The position numbers and the translations under genes are program-made. A stretch of DNA of 64,000 bases from the NCBI GenBank assembly GCA_037893245.1, contig JBAIAA010000599.1:2356001-2420000 (forward strand), in the 5' to 3' direction. This DNA comes from Crossaster papposus (lineage: Eukaryota > Echinodermata > Asteroidea > Velatida > Solasteridae). The notes under the pieces were generated by a model. That model was not told the origin of the DNA. It did no database searches and saw only the letters and a program-made list of their open reading frames with translations. How positions within the stretch are numbered: the first letter of the stretch is position 1; each line of letters begins with the position of its first letter. Shown here in pieces: positions 1-9,586 of the stretch.

Positions 1-138
1 AAATTACATTTGTACTTGGTTGTCGTCGTCATTGACTATCTGAAGTATCAGTAAATACAACCACAAGAGATTCTTCATTGTAGTGAAAACAATGGTTTTT
101 CATTTGTATACATTTAAACAAGTATTTTCAACTAAAAA

Positions 139-532
139 TTAATTTTATCCATAAAAGATAAAATACGTTATACTTGGGGCACATAAAGCCTAAACTCTTT
201 TTGGCGTCGTAGGCAAAACGTTTCTAAGGTCATTCTGAAAAATTGCACGACCAGCAATAATAGCTTGGTCGTTTAGAAGGTTGCTCAAGAAGAAGGGGGA
301 AAATAAATTCCTTACCATATAAGGTTATATCTGGGAGATATGCAAATTATAGGTAAGATTGACCAATGGAGAACTGAATATATCCTACCTTGACCAATGA
401 GAAGAAAAGACAGTCCGAAGAATTTGGGTATTTAACCCAGAACACGAGGCATTTGGGCCGCCAATTTGGTTGCAGCTATCAGCAACTCAGAAAAAATTGT
501 TGACCAAAACTTCTTAAACTTTTTGTTATCAT
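139..532 (+). repeat. 5' terminal region of Ngaro copy 1, repeated at 6042-6434
   Basis: About 394 bp of non-coding sequence upstream of the gag-like ORF recur almost unchanged at 6042-6434. The only differences I noticed are single bases, for example one in a G/A run near 297 and C/T near 514. Similarity stops abruptly after TTGTTATC in both copies, which marks the deletion breakpoint in the derivative. The segment probably contains the element promoter and the left recombination site. Confidence 0.85.
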
Positions 533-686
533 CTTCACTTCCAACTCCTCCGACGCTTCGAGGCCCTGTATACCGGACAACTCTCCGTTCGTCCAACCGG
601 ACGAAACCACCTGTGGACGAAACACTTGTCGATAATCCGACAACTCCTCGTACACGTCTAACCCGACAGCTTCCGTTTAGCAAGGA

Positions 687-2246
687 GTGGAAGACTTGCT
701 GGCCACCTCTTCGGACATGCCGTACCGGAAGAACGCCGTAGCTAGCCGCCGACCCGGTCGCTCAGCTCTGCCAGATACAGTTGAAGACGGCGTGCCCCCG
801 CCAAAGAAGTATCGGAAACGCCAACCGTCTGTGAGGGGCAGAGGGCGGGGGGCTGCTGTCCCTCCCCCACACCAGGAGCCGCCTGCGAGAGAAAGAGGAC
901 GCGGGGCATGGGCCTGCGCCCTGCACCAGGAGCCGTCTGCGAGAGGCAGCGGACGCGGGGCAGCTGTGCCTGCCCTACACCAGGAACCTGTGCCGCCTGC
1001 GAGAGGAAGAGGACGCGGGGCAGGGCCTGCCCTGCACCAGGAGCCGTCTGCAAGAGGCAGCGGACGCGGGGCAGCTGTGCCTGCCCTGCAGGAACCTGTG
1101 CCGCCAACCCGTCGTGGCCGCGGTCGACCCCGAAGAAACCCAAGCTCGGTCTCGGATCCGGATGTTCTGCACTCAGAGACCCAGCCGTCAACCTCCGTCG
1201 TGGATGTGCATCCTCCTCGCAGCCATCATGATGAAAATGAACTGCTACACCATGACAACAACATGAACAATAACACTGATCCGTTCGCGGGTCCTAGTAC
1301 TAGCACTAGCGGAGTAAGGGGTGGGGGTGAGTACAATGTTAACGATTCTCATACTGCCATTCCAATCAGTGCAATTCAGCTAGGGGCGGATGTCCGCCCA
1401 GTGCCATTATTTCAAATAGGAAAGTCGTGTGCAGCGTTAGGGTTTCATGTTTCGCAATCCACGAAAGACAAAATTCGGTCAGGGGAGTACATAGATTTGG
1501 CCCCACTTTATAACGACACAGCCCATGCCGTACTTTCGCGGACAGATCAGTCCAATTTAACCTTCGGGATGGAAGGGGGCAACCTGGTCCTCAGGAAACC
1601 CGGCCCATCGCGTAGGCGCATCGAATCCTTCTCTACATGGCAATCTGCCTTTCACACATATATGTCCATTTATCTTGACCAACACACCCAGAGCTATGCA
1701 CAGCTATTAAAATACTGTGAAATTATTCGTATGGCGTCAGCACAGTTCCCCGGTTACGGGTGGCGAACATATGACGAGCAGTTTCGGTTAAAGATGGAGA
1801 TTGACCCCTCCCGTTCATGGGGGGAAATTGATATGGAACTCTGGGTGACGGTTGCAGCGGTCCCGGTAACCACTAACCAATCGGGCAATCGGTTAGGTAA
1901 CACACAAGGGTGGGCCCCGGCGTCCAAAACCGGCCGCGGAACCGGCCATTGCTTTAATTTTAACAATAACCAGGGTTGTACATTTCCTCGATGTAGATAC
2001 GCGCATACATGTAGTAAATGTATGCGCTCTGGCCACGGAGCATCTCAATGCTCGTCAGTGGGTTCAACTTTCACTGCACCGCGTAACGCATTTGCGTATC
2101 ACGCGCAGACACAACCCAGGACCCGTCAACCCAGAGTTCCAATGACTAATGCAGTAAAAGGGGGGAATTTTAGTACACCTCATAGTCATACCAATTCTAC
2201 GGGTTCTAACGCTGCCCATACTGCACCAGTCAACCCTCGTCCATGA
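687..2246 (+). CDS. gag-like nucleic-acid-binding protein (Ngaro copy 1)
   Basis: The 519-residue product is likely a structural or RNA-binding protein of the retrotransposon particle. Residues ~25-155 are low-complexity, with repeated Arg-Gly (RGRGRG) and Pro-rich modules; the underlying DNA is itself a tandem repeat (about 830-1110). Residues ~230-400 match the same region of the copy-2 protein, for example FHVSQSTKDKI versus FHVPQSVKEKI and WRTYDEQFRLK in both. The C-terminal part has a CCCH finger (C-x8-C-x4-C-x3-H, from residue ~421) followed at once by a CCHC zinc knuckle (C-x2-C-x4-H-x4-C). The ATG at 687 gives the longest frame. The frame ends in TGA at 2244-2246, and the polymerase frame continues in the same phase behind that stop. 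Confidence 0.8.
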   Translation: MEDLLATSSDMPYRKNAVASRRPGRSALPDTVEDGVPPPKKYRKRQPSVRGRGRGAAVPPPHQEPPARERGRGAWACALHQEPSARGSGRGAAVPALHQEPVPPARGRGRGAGPALHQEPSARGSGRGAAVPALQEPVPPTRRGRGRPRRNPSSVSDPDVLHSETQPSTSVVDVHPPRSHHDENELLHHDNNMNNNTDPFAGPSTSTSGVRGGGEYNVNDSHTAIPISAIQLGADVRPVPLFQIGKSCAALGFHVSQSTKDKIRSGEYIDLAPLYNDTAHAVLSRTDQSNLTFGMEGGNLVLRKPGPSRRRIESFSTWQSAFHTYMSIYLDQHTQSYAQLLKYCEIIRMASAQFPGYGWRTYDEQFRLKMEIDPSRSWGEIDMELWVTVAAVPVTTNQSGNRLGNTQGWAPASKTGRGTGHCFNFNNNQGCTFPRCRYAHTCSKCMRSGHGASQCSSVGSTFTAPRNAFAYHAQTQPRTRQPRVPMTNAVKGGNFSTPHSHTNSTGSNAAHTAPVNPRP

Positions 2247-3855
2247 CTCGATTTGAGCAAACCCACAACCCCGTTTGTTACCCCCACGCCCATTAACCAA
2301 ACAGTGTTAGATAACTGGCTGACAAAATACCCAATTGCAGATGATTGTCGCATACTAAGTAATGGTTTTAAATATGGTTTTTCGTTGGGTTATGAAGGTC
2401 CCCGTATGCCCCGTGATTCAAATTGTTTAGGTACGGCGTCAGAACGCCCAATGGTGGTCAAAGAAAAACTTGCCAAGGAAATCAGTTTAGGCAGGATTGC
2501 AGGCCCCTATAAAAATCGCCCCTTTTCTAATCTACAATGTTCCCCCATAGGTTTAGTCCCCAAGAGTATGCCCAATACCTTTCGTCTCATTCATCACCTG
2601 TCTTACCCTGCCGGTAACTCTATCAATGAATTTATTGACAGGGAACATTGTGTAGTTCACTATGCCTCGTTTGACGAGGCTGTGGATTTGGTTATGACCG
2701 TAGGGGAATCGGCTTGGTTAGCGAAAGCCGACATTAAGTCTGCATTTCGTTTGTTGCCAGTTTCACCTGCTGATTATGAATTGCTGGGGTTTTTCTTTGA
2801 CAACCATTTTTACTTTGACAAATGTATGCCAATGGGCTGTGCCATTTCTTGTTCGCTTTTCGAGAAGTTTAGTTCATTTTTGGAATTTCAAGTTAAGCGT
2901 ATGGCTGATGTATCTTTAGTCACTCACTATCTAGATGATTTTTTGTTCGTGGGCAACTCGTCCTCCTCGTGTGCAGAGTTATTAGATGTTTTCCGCACTA
3001 TGTGTACCAAGCTAAACGTCCCATTAGCGCACGAAAAAACTGAAGGGCCAGTGCAAACAATTAAATATCTGGGTTTGGAAATCGATACTGTTCGCGCCCA
3101 AGTTAAAGTCCCACAGGAGAAAGTTACCAAAACATGTGGTCAAATTCATGCTTTCTTGAGTAAGACAAAGGCCACGCTGGTGTCAATGCAGTCGCTATTG
3201 GGTTCCCTCAATTTTTTGTGCAGGGCTATCGCCCCGGGTCGTGCCTTTTTGCGGCGTTTAACAAACCTCACCATAGGCTTGAAACGGCCACATCACAAAG
3301 TTCGTATCTCCCAAGGGGCGCGTCTGGATTTACTCATGTGGTTAGAATTTCTTGTGCATTTTAATGGCGTATCGGCATTTTCAAGTAGGCACTGGGTAGA
3401 TAATGAAACACTTGCTTTGTACACGGACGCGTCCGGTAGCATAGGTTTTGGGGTGTATTTTGATGGTCAATGGATGCAAGGTCGATGGTCGGACGATTTA
3501 TTAACGAACCCGCCATCCATTGCATTCCTCGAACTGTTTCCCATAGTTGTTGCTATCCTTGGCTGGGCGTCGAGTTTCCAAAACCAAAAACTGCGGTTTA
3601 ACACTGACAACATGGCTGTTGTCCATTATTATAAACAAGCAATCATCTCCATGCCCAAGAATAATGCATCTGGTGCGCCTACTTGTCCTTGAATGTCTTA
3701 GATATAATATTGTGTTTAAAGCCGTGCATGTGCCGGGGGTACACAATGAAATTGCCGACTCTCTATCCCGTTTCCAGATGTCCCGTTTCCGCGAGCTGGC
3801 CCCACGAGCAAGTCCACTCCCAACCCCCTTACCTCACCTTCCAGCGATCTGGTAG
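2247..3855 (+). pseudogene. reverse transcriptase-RNase H, one-base frameshift
   Basis: This polymerase copies the element RNA and degrades the template. The RT active site is YLDD (HYLDDFLFVG, near 2930). The RNase H acidic residues are visible: TDAS (near 3424), the Glu in FLELFP, TDN, and the Asp of EIADSLSRF in the second frame. The frame is open up to 3692, but similarity to copy 2 leaves it near 3625 and resumes in the next phase, ending at the TAG at 3853-3855. One extra T in the ATTATTATA stretch explains the shift. There is no ATG at the start (the first candidate is a TTG at 2253), and the frame is in phase with gag behind a single TGA. Translation by stop-codon readthrough or as a fusion is therefore plausible. 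The recombinase ATG follows 8 nt after the stop. Confidence 0.85.
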
Positions 3856-3863
3856 AGAATGAA

Positions 3864-4781
3864 ATGCGCCGGCTGTTAGACGCTTCAATAGCACCAGGTA
3901 CGCATAAAACATACGCAACAGGTTGGGCATCATTTTGTCGGTTTCGCCAACAAAGCATATCAGAGGGGCCCCCCGCGAAGGCATATGAGATCCGACAGTT
4001 TATAGCTTGGCTGTCATTACAATCAATTTCCCCATCTACAATTGCGACTTACGTGTCAGCAGTTGGATATAAACACAGGTTACAAGGCTGGCCTGACCCA
4101 ACTAAGGATTTTCTAGTTTCCAAATTACTCGAGGGGTGCCGTCGCACACGCCCCTCGCGCGATTCTCGCCAACCCATTTCTTTGCCTATGCTAAATCAAA
4201 TCGTGCAGTCGCTTCCCCATGTGTGTTCATCTCTCTACGAGGCAAAAATGTTTTCAGCCGCGTTTTTAAGTGCATTTTTTGGTTTTATGCGTATCGGGGA
4301 GTTCACGGCAAATTCTCGGTTTCACACTCAACCTTCAGTGATTACTGATTCGGATGTAGAATTTTCTTACCGCGATACCCAATGTCATGTTACCATTTCA
4401 TTCAAGCAGAGTAAGAATAATCAACATGGTGATCCGCAAACCGTATGTCTAAAGCCGTCCGATAATGTTTTCCTCTGCCCCGTGTCAGCACTGCTCACAT
4501 ATGCTCGGGTACGCCCCAATCATGCAGGTTCATATTTTTGTCATTTTAACTGTACCCCGCTTACTCGCTATCAGTTTAACGGGGTATTGAAGAAAGCACT
4601 GGCATTTAATAACATACCGGCTGACCACATTAAAGGTCATTCCTTGCGCATAGGGGCGGCCTCGGCGGCATATCGAATGGGGGTCCCTCAAACAAACATT
4701 CGGGCTATGGGTCGCTGGCGCTCGGACGCGGTCAATACATATATCCGTCCTCTGCCCATTTCTCCCTGGCCAGGCGTCTAG
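3864..4781 (+). CDS. tyrosine recombinase (Ngaro-type integrase), copy 1
   Basis: The 305-residue protein would integrate the circular DNA intermediate by site-specific recombination. The N-terminal part (residues 1-95) resembles a core-binding SAM-like domain. In the catalytic part I see the first Arg in GFMRIGEF, the HxxR box in HSLRIGAAS, and the nucleophilic Tyr in NTYIRP near the C-terminus, with WRS just before it, so the R-H-R-Y set is complete. It aligns along its whole length with the copy-2 recombinase, including matching ends. The start was taken at the ATG at 3864, which corresponds to the copy-2 start (MERLLLAS versus MRRLLDAS). Another ATG lies 6 nt upstream in the same frame. 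The frame is intact. Confidence 0.9.
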   Translation: MRRLLDASIAPGTHKTYATGWASFCRFRQQSISEGPPAKAYEIRQFIAWLSLQSISPSTIATYVSAVGYKHRLQGWPDPTKDFLVSKLLEGCRRTRPSRDSRQPISLPMLNQIVQSLPHVCSSLYEAKMFSAAFLSAFFGFMRIGEFTANSRFHTQPSVITDSDVEFSYRDTQCHVTISFKQSKNNQHGDPQTVCLKPSDNVFLCPVSALLTYARVRPNHAGSYFCHFNCTPLTRYQFNGVLKKALAFNNIPADHIKGHSLRIGAASAAYRMGVPQTNIRAMGRWRSDAVNTYIRPLPISPWPGV

Positions 4782-4817
4782 CACACTTGATTAATCACAG
4801 TTAAACGTTTATCTTAG

Positions 4818-5366
4818 TCCCAGTTATTTGCTGTCATTTACCTAATAGGTCCAGTATGGATAGTGGGAGATTCCATTGTGCTTGGGGCCGAAGCCCCTTT
4901 AAATCTTCCAATGAAAGTGATGTGGCGTGGTCTAAGCGGCGCCCACCTAAGCGATTTACCACAGCTGTTGACAAGTATACCTGAACCTCCCCCGTCAATC
5001 TTGATTATTCATCTGGGAACGAACGACCTGGTGGAGGTCGACGAATTTTCTTTCAGACAACGACTAGTCCTATCAATGCGCACATGTGCCGAACAATTCC
5101 CGCATACCACATTGATATGGTCAGATTTATTACCACGTCTGTACTATTTCGGGGCTCGGTCGCAAAGCGGGATGGAGAAGAAGCGGCGCACGCTCAATCG
5201 ATGGGCGCGGTCGCAAGGTAGTTGGCTGGGAGTTAGTAATTTACACCATCCACAGTTTAAGTGGACTGAGGCCGCGTTGTATAGGTTTGATGCTATACAT
5301 TTGTCACCTGTGGGCAATCGCATATTCCGTGATAACCTGTGCCAAGCCATTTCGGCCTTTTTGTAA
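4818..5366 (+). CDS. SGNH/GDSL-like hydrolase of Ngaro copy 1, probably a spliced exon
   Basis: This looks like an esterase-type SGNH hydrolase. Block I is VGDSIV, block III is HLGTNDL, and block V has the Asp and His in DAIHLSP, so Ser, Asn, Asp and His positions are all present. The domain is ~170 residues, short but complete. SGNH hydrolases have been reported in Ngaro-type elements; their role in the life cycle is not settled. There is no ATG in front of block I. The frame is open only from 4818, and similarity to copy 2 starts at VWI(V/I)GDS, directly after a possible splice acceptor CAG at ~4852-4854. The exon may therefore be joined to upstream sequence by splicing. It starts ~35-75 bp after the recombinase stop. 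Confidence 0.75.
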   Translation, partial: SQLFAVIYLIGPVWIVGDSIVLGAEAPLNLPMKVMWRGLSGAHLSDLPQLLTSIPEPPPSILIIHLGTNDLVEVDEFSFRQRLVLSMRTCAEQFPHTTLIWSDLLPRLYYFGARSQSGMEKKRRTLNRWARSQGSWLGVSNLHHPQFKWTEAALYRFDAIHLSPVGNRIFRDNLCQAISAFL

Positions 5367-5689
5367 TGTACATATGTTTCGAACTTAATTAGTTACAATA
5401 GCGCCTAGCGAAATCGCACATCTACTAAATATAGAGTGTTGTGTGAATTTTTTGGGGCTGTCTTTCCCTTGGGACGCTATGCGTTTGGCCTAAATTGCGG
5501 GATTCAGACAGCCAGTAGTTTGTTTTTGTAAAACTTTTGTAGTCAAATGTAGTATGTATATTATTACACAGACTTGCAATCTCTCTTGCTGTTCCCCGAG
5601 AGATTATATTGTTCGATCCAGCCGTACGACGATTGAACAGCACATCTGTGTTAAGATCACATTGAAGTTAAATCATAACAGTTAAATTT

Positions 5690-5918
5690 AAAAAGAGACT
5701 CTGTCGGTCCAAGTGGGGTCACTGAGATGAACCCAAAAAAGAGGCCCTGTCGGTCCATTTAAAAGTCGGGCATCACGCTGGTGAGAAGCCCGCATGTATA
5801 CCATAGTGGGGTCACTGAGATGAACCCAAAAAAGAGACCCTGTCGGTCCAAGTAAAAGTCGGGCATCACGCTGGTGAGCCGCCCGCAGCTATACCATGGT
5901 GGGGTCACTGAGATGAAC
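5690..5918 (+). repeat. 3' terminal repeats of Ngaro copy 1
   Basis: The non-coding 3' region holds modules built around GTGGGGTCACTGAGATGAAC and GAGACCCTGTCGGTCC. Two longer versions include GTCGGGCATCACGCTGGTGAG. Copy 1 has one short and two long modules, while the derivative at 6042-7178 has four short and two long ones. They lie where split direct repeats are expected in Ngaro-type elements. Confidence 0.7.
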
Positions 5919-6041
5919 CTTCATCATATATATATGTTTGAATTTGTTTGAGGAAGTTTTTGGTCAAATAAAGAGCTGCTTTTGGCTGCAGCAAAGAACC
6001 AAGATATGTTTGTTCCACATTTTAATTGCTTCCAAGTATAA

Positions 6042-7178
6042 TTAATTTTATCCATAAAAGATAAAATACGTTATACTTGGGGCACATAAAGCCTAAACTC
6101 TTTTTGGCGTCGTAGGCAAAACGTTTCTAAGGTCATTCTGAAAAATTGCACGACCAGCAATAATAGCTTGGTCGTTTAGAAGGTTGCTCAAGAAGAAGGG
6201 GAAAAATAAATTCCTTACCATATAAGGTTATATCTGGGAGATATGCAAATTATAGGTAAGATTGACCAATGGAGAACTGAATATATCCTACCTTGACCAA
6301 TGAGAAGAAAAGACAGTCCGAAGAATTTGGGTATTTAACCCAGAACACGAGGCATTTGGGCCGCCAATTTGGTTGCAGCTATCAGCAACTCAGAAAAAAT
6401 TGTTGACCAAAACTTTTTAAACTTTTTGTTATCCCACCTCCTCCCCCTTCATTCCGCCTTAAATGGCCTGAGTGGCTGTCTGCCTAAACTAAATTGCGGG
6501 ATTCAGACAGCCAGTAGTTTGTTTTTGTAAAACTTTTGTAGTCAAATGTAGTATGTATATTATTACACAGACTTGCAATCTCTCTTGCTGTTCCCCGAGA
6601 GATTATATTGTTCGATCCAGCCGTACGACGATTGAACAGCACATCTGTGTTAAGATCACATTGAAGTTAAATCATAACAGTTAAATTTAAAAAGAGACCC
6701 TGTCGGTCCAAGTGGGGTCACTGAGATGAACCCAAAAAAGAGACCCTGTCGGTCCAAGTGGGGTCACTGAGATGAACCCAAAAAAGAGACCCTGTCGGTC
6801 CAAGTGGGGTCACTGAGATGAACCCAAAATAGAGACCTTGTCGGTCCAAGTGGGGTCACTGAGATGAACCCAAAAAAGAGGCCCTGTCGGTCCATTTAAA
6901 AGTCGGGCATCACGCTGGTGAGAAGCCCGCATGTATACCATAGTGGGGTCACTGAGATGAACCCAAAAAAGAGACCCTGTCGGTCCAAGTAAAAGTCGGG
7001 CATCACGCTGGTGAGCCGCCCGCAGCTATACCATGGTGGGGTCACTGAGATGAACCTTCATCATATATATATGTTTGAATTTGTTTGAAGAAGTTTTTGG
7101 TCAAATAAAGAGCTGCTTTTGGCTGCAGCAAAGAACCAAGATATGTTTGTTCCACATTTTAATTGCTTCCAAGTATAA
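6042..7178 (+). mobile_element. non-autonomous Ngaro derivative, head-to-tail with copy 1
   Basis: This 1.1-kb element starts at the very base after the copy-1 end. It contains the 5' ~393 bp and the 3' ~690 bp of the same family and no coding region. The interior corresponding to 533-5488 of copy 1 is replaced by ~55 bp of unrelated, C-rich sequence (6434-6486). The 3' tail ends with the same CCAAGTATAA word (7169-7178). Near-identity with copy 1 implies a recent origin. Confidence 0.85.
6690..7057 (+). repeat. expanded 3' repeat array of the Ngaro derivative
   Basis: Four ~45-bp modules (GAGACCCTGTCGGTCCAAGT followed by GGGGTCACTGAGATGAACCC) are followed by two longer modules that insert GTCGGGCATCACGCTGGTGAG and a CCGC-containing stretch. 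Compared with copy 1 there are three extra short modules, so the number is variable within the family. Confidence 0.75.
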
Positions 7179-7590
7179 TGGATGCATAAAATATGAAAAG
7201 TAGTTGAACTGGTTGGATCATGGTTGGATTTACCCCATCTTTCATCTCCTCAATAACAAAATGTATTATCTGATTTATAAACATTGCAAAATCACAATCT
7301 GCTACTTTTATTCGGTCATTCACTTATTCTTTTATTTTCCTAATTCATTTCTCGATGTACCCGTAAAAAAAATGTCCCCAGTTAATGAAAACCCCGCACG
7401 CATTTTACACCCGATGTCCTATATAATTCAACGTTCAACGTGTAGATTCTGTGAAGCCGAAGGCGCGTTTACCTACCTGCCGTAAGCGGCGCCCTTCCCC
7501 ATGGCCCAATTTGATGACGTCATCGTGTTTCCCAGGTCACCGTATAAAGAGATACCCACTGTCCTATCTTTCCCTTCTAGTATCTTTGGC
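7179..7590. other. non-coding, nothing recognised
   Basis: AT-rich sequence downstream of the Ngaro pair. Short open frames are present but none has a recognisable motif. Confidence 0.5.
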
Positions 7591-8556
7591 TACATGTACT
7601 GTACATGGCGGGAATTTCAATGGGGTATTTTCAACATGCGGGTTGTAATTGTGAGGATCAAACCACTTTAAATGCAGGAAACACATAGGCCTGGTAATTA
7701 CTTACACCAAGTATGGAGTATACAAACCAGCTTCCAGAGGGGATGTTTGTCCCTAATGATATTAGTGCCGTCCACGCATGTTTTATTACCGTCAGACATA
7801 CCAAAACGCGGATGCCTTAACTGGTGTATTCTATTTCCACCCAGAGATAGAAAAGGGGTATATTAACTCTCACATCAGAACCAAAAAACGTGCACCGTGA
7901 CCCACCCCCAAACATAACGTAAAATGGGGCAACTTTTTCATGCTGGGTAACTTTGGCCACTACATGCAAAAACAATCTTTTGTTGATGATTTTACTTGTA
8001 TTTTTGTTTTTGGTTTGTATTATTTATGTAAATAAGATTTGAAAAATAACATCAAACTGGATTTTATGTGATTTTTTTAGAAATGTTTTTCCCCAAACGA
8101 TCTGACCAAAGTTGCCCTAACCCTGAATTTCTTTAAATGATTATAAAACGTACAATACGCTTCCGAAAACTTATTCAACTCATTGTGTTTAAAAAGGGCA
8201 ATCGTCAATTTTAGCTTTTCAGAAAATTCTGGGGTGTTTGAGCAATCAAATCGATTTTTATTTGTAGTTTTTTTGTGTGCAAACGGATTTTGTTTACGGT
8301 CAAAAATGTTTGTTGGCTCAAACCCAAATCTATTGTAAAACATAACACGGAAAATATAACATTATTGTTTAATATGCAGAAATATATTGTAAATTGTCTG
8401 AAAATATTGACTAAGGTTTCCCATTTTACGGTACAATGTCCACCACACTGACACTGCGTGAGCAACGAGCAGTCGTTCGTGTTCCCTGCATTTAAATGGT
8501 TTGATCCCGACAACCTGCATGTTGAAAATACCATTACAATTCCCGCTATTGTACAT
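7591..8556. mobile_element. fold-back / TIR element, ~1 kb
   Basis: An ~80-95-bp stretch at 7591-7684 (key words GGCGGGAATT, TATTTTCAACATGC, GGATCAAACCA, AAATGCAGG) is repeated in reverse orientation at 8478-8556 with small differences. The ~800-bp centre is AT-rich and has no convincing coding frame. I read this as a decayed non-autonomous element; the exact ends and target duplication are unclear. Confidence 0.5.
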
Positions 8557-8769
8557 GTACATATCTGGTGTGTCAGTCATGCGACCGGGGGGGGGGGTAT
8601 ACTAATAATTATAATAATCATGTAGATCATATGCCAGACCTTAGGTACAGTCCCAATAGTTCATTGGATGGAACGAACACTCGCATGTGCTGATTGGCTA
8701 GTCTTGCGTACAACGGTAATTTACGGTCTAAAACGCACGAACTCTACTGGTAGTCCAGGAGCTAGCAGA

Positions 8770-9150
8770 CTTTGATCGGTATTGTTGCGTACGAAAGGTT
8801 TGACACCTGAAATGAGTAGGACTATGTGTGGGAACCCCAAAATGTGGATTCTTAAGTTTGGCACTCTCAAAATGACCCCCTTATATTTTGTATCGGTATT
8901 GTGGCGTACGAGGACCAAATGTTTGTCATATGTACTTCAAGGGAGTCTAATTTCAAAAAGCCAATTCTTAAGTTTTCAACTAATGCACTAAGCCACTTAA
9001 GAATGGCCTAATTAACGCTAATTAGCACTTTTATCGGTATTGTCACATACGAGGACACATTTTGGCTCAAAATGTACTCCAAGATATCCTGATTCCGAAT
9101 ATCTAATTCTTAAGTTTCAACTCCATGCACTAATCCACTTAAGAATGGGT
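8770..9150 (+). repeat. imperfect repeats with TATCGGTATTG starts and CTTAAG hairpins
   Basis: TATCGGTATTGT followed by G(T/C)(G/A)TACGA occurs at ~8777, ~8891 and ~9032. At ~8967-9004 and ~9110-9148 the pair TTCTTAAGT and ACTTAAGAAT flank a ~22-nt loop containing ATGCACTAA, giving two related hairpins. The same combination occurs once more inside the left arm of the element that starts at 9587. These are therefore probably decayed copies or subterminal modules of one family. Confidence 0.55.
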
Positions 9151-9586
9151 CAAAGATCGATAATTGACCTAATTACGTTTGGAATAATGTGACCCGCTCC
9201 ATCGAAATAAGGAATAAGTTTCAAAAGAGTTATGGTCTGATAAAGATGACAGGTGTATATTTATTTGCCGAATCCACATTCCGAGAAAAACAGCTCTGAA
9301 ATAAACAAAATTGACCAAAATCATACGGACAGCACAAACAAATACTTGGTCACGATTTTCACCCATGCATTCCCTTCAACGGCCGATTGCGTAAAACGGC
9401 CTCAGCGACTTATTCCTGATTACGATGGAGCGGGTTACATATGCCATTTCTCCGGAACCACATGGGGTAGAGGATTAAAATAAGGTTTAATGTGAAGGTC
9501 TAAACATTGTGGACAAGTACCAGTTGTTAAAGTAGTATTTTGTTGGTGTCTTCGTGGCTTAAACATGCAATTATGCCTAAAAGTGT

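Larger units (their letters stand above)
139..6041 (+). mobile_element. Ngaro-like tyrosine-recombinase retrotransposon, copy 1 (full length)
   Basis: This 5.9-kb element carries, in order, a gag-like ORF, reverse transcriptase-RNase H, a tyrosine recombinase and an SGNH hydrolase. That order and the use of a tyrosine recombinase instead of a DDE integrase are typical of Ngaro/DIRS-type retrotransposons. The ends were set by comparing it with the adjacent derivative at 6042-7178: both share the first ~394 bp (139-532 and 6042-6434) and the last ~550 bp. The extreme ends carry a short inverted word, TTATACTTGG at 168-177 and CCAAGTATAA at 6032-6041. No LTRs and no obvious target-site duplication are seen, as expected for recombinase-mediated insertion. 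The RT frame has a one-base shift, so this copy is probably not fully active. Confidence 0.88.
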
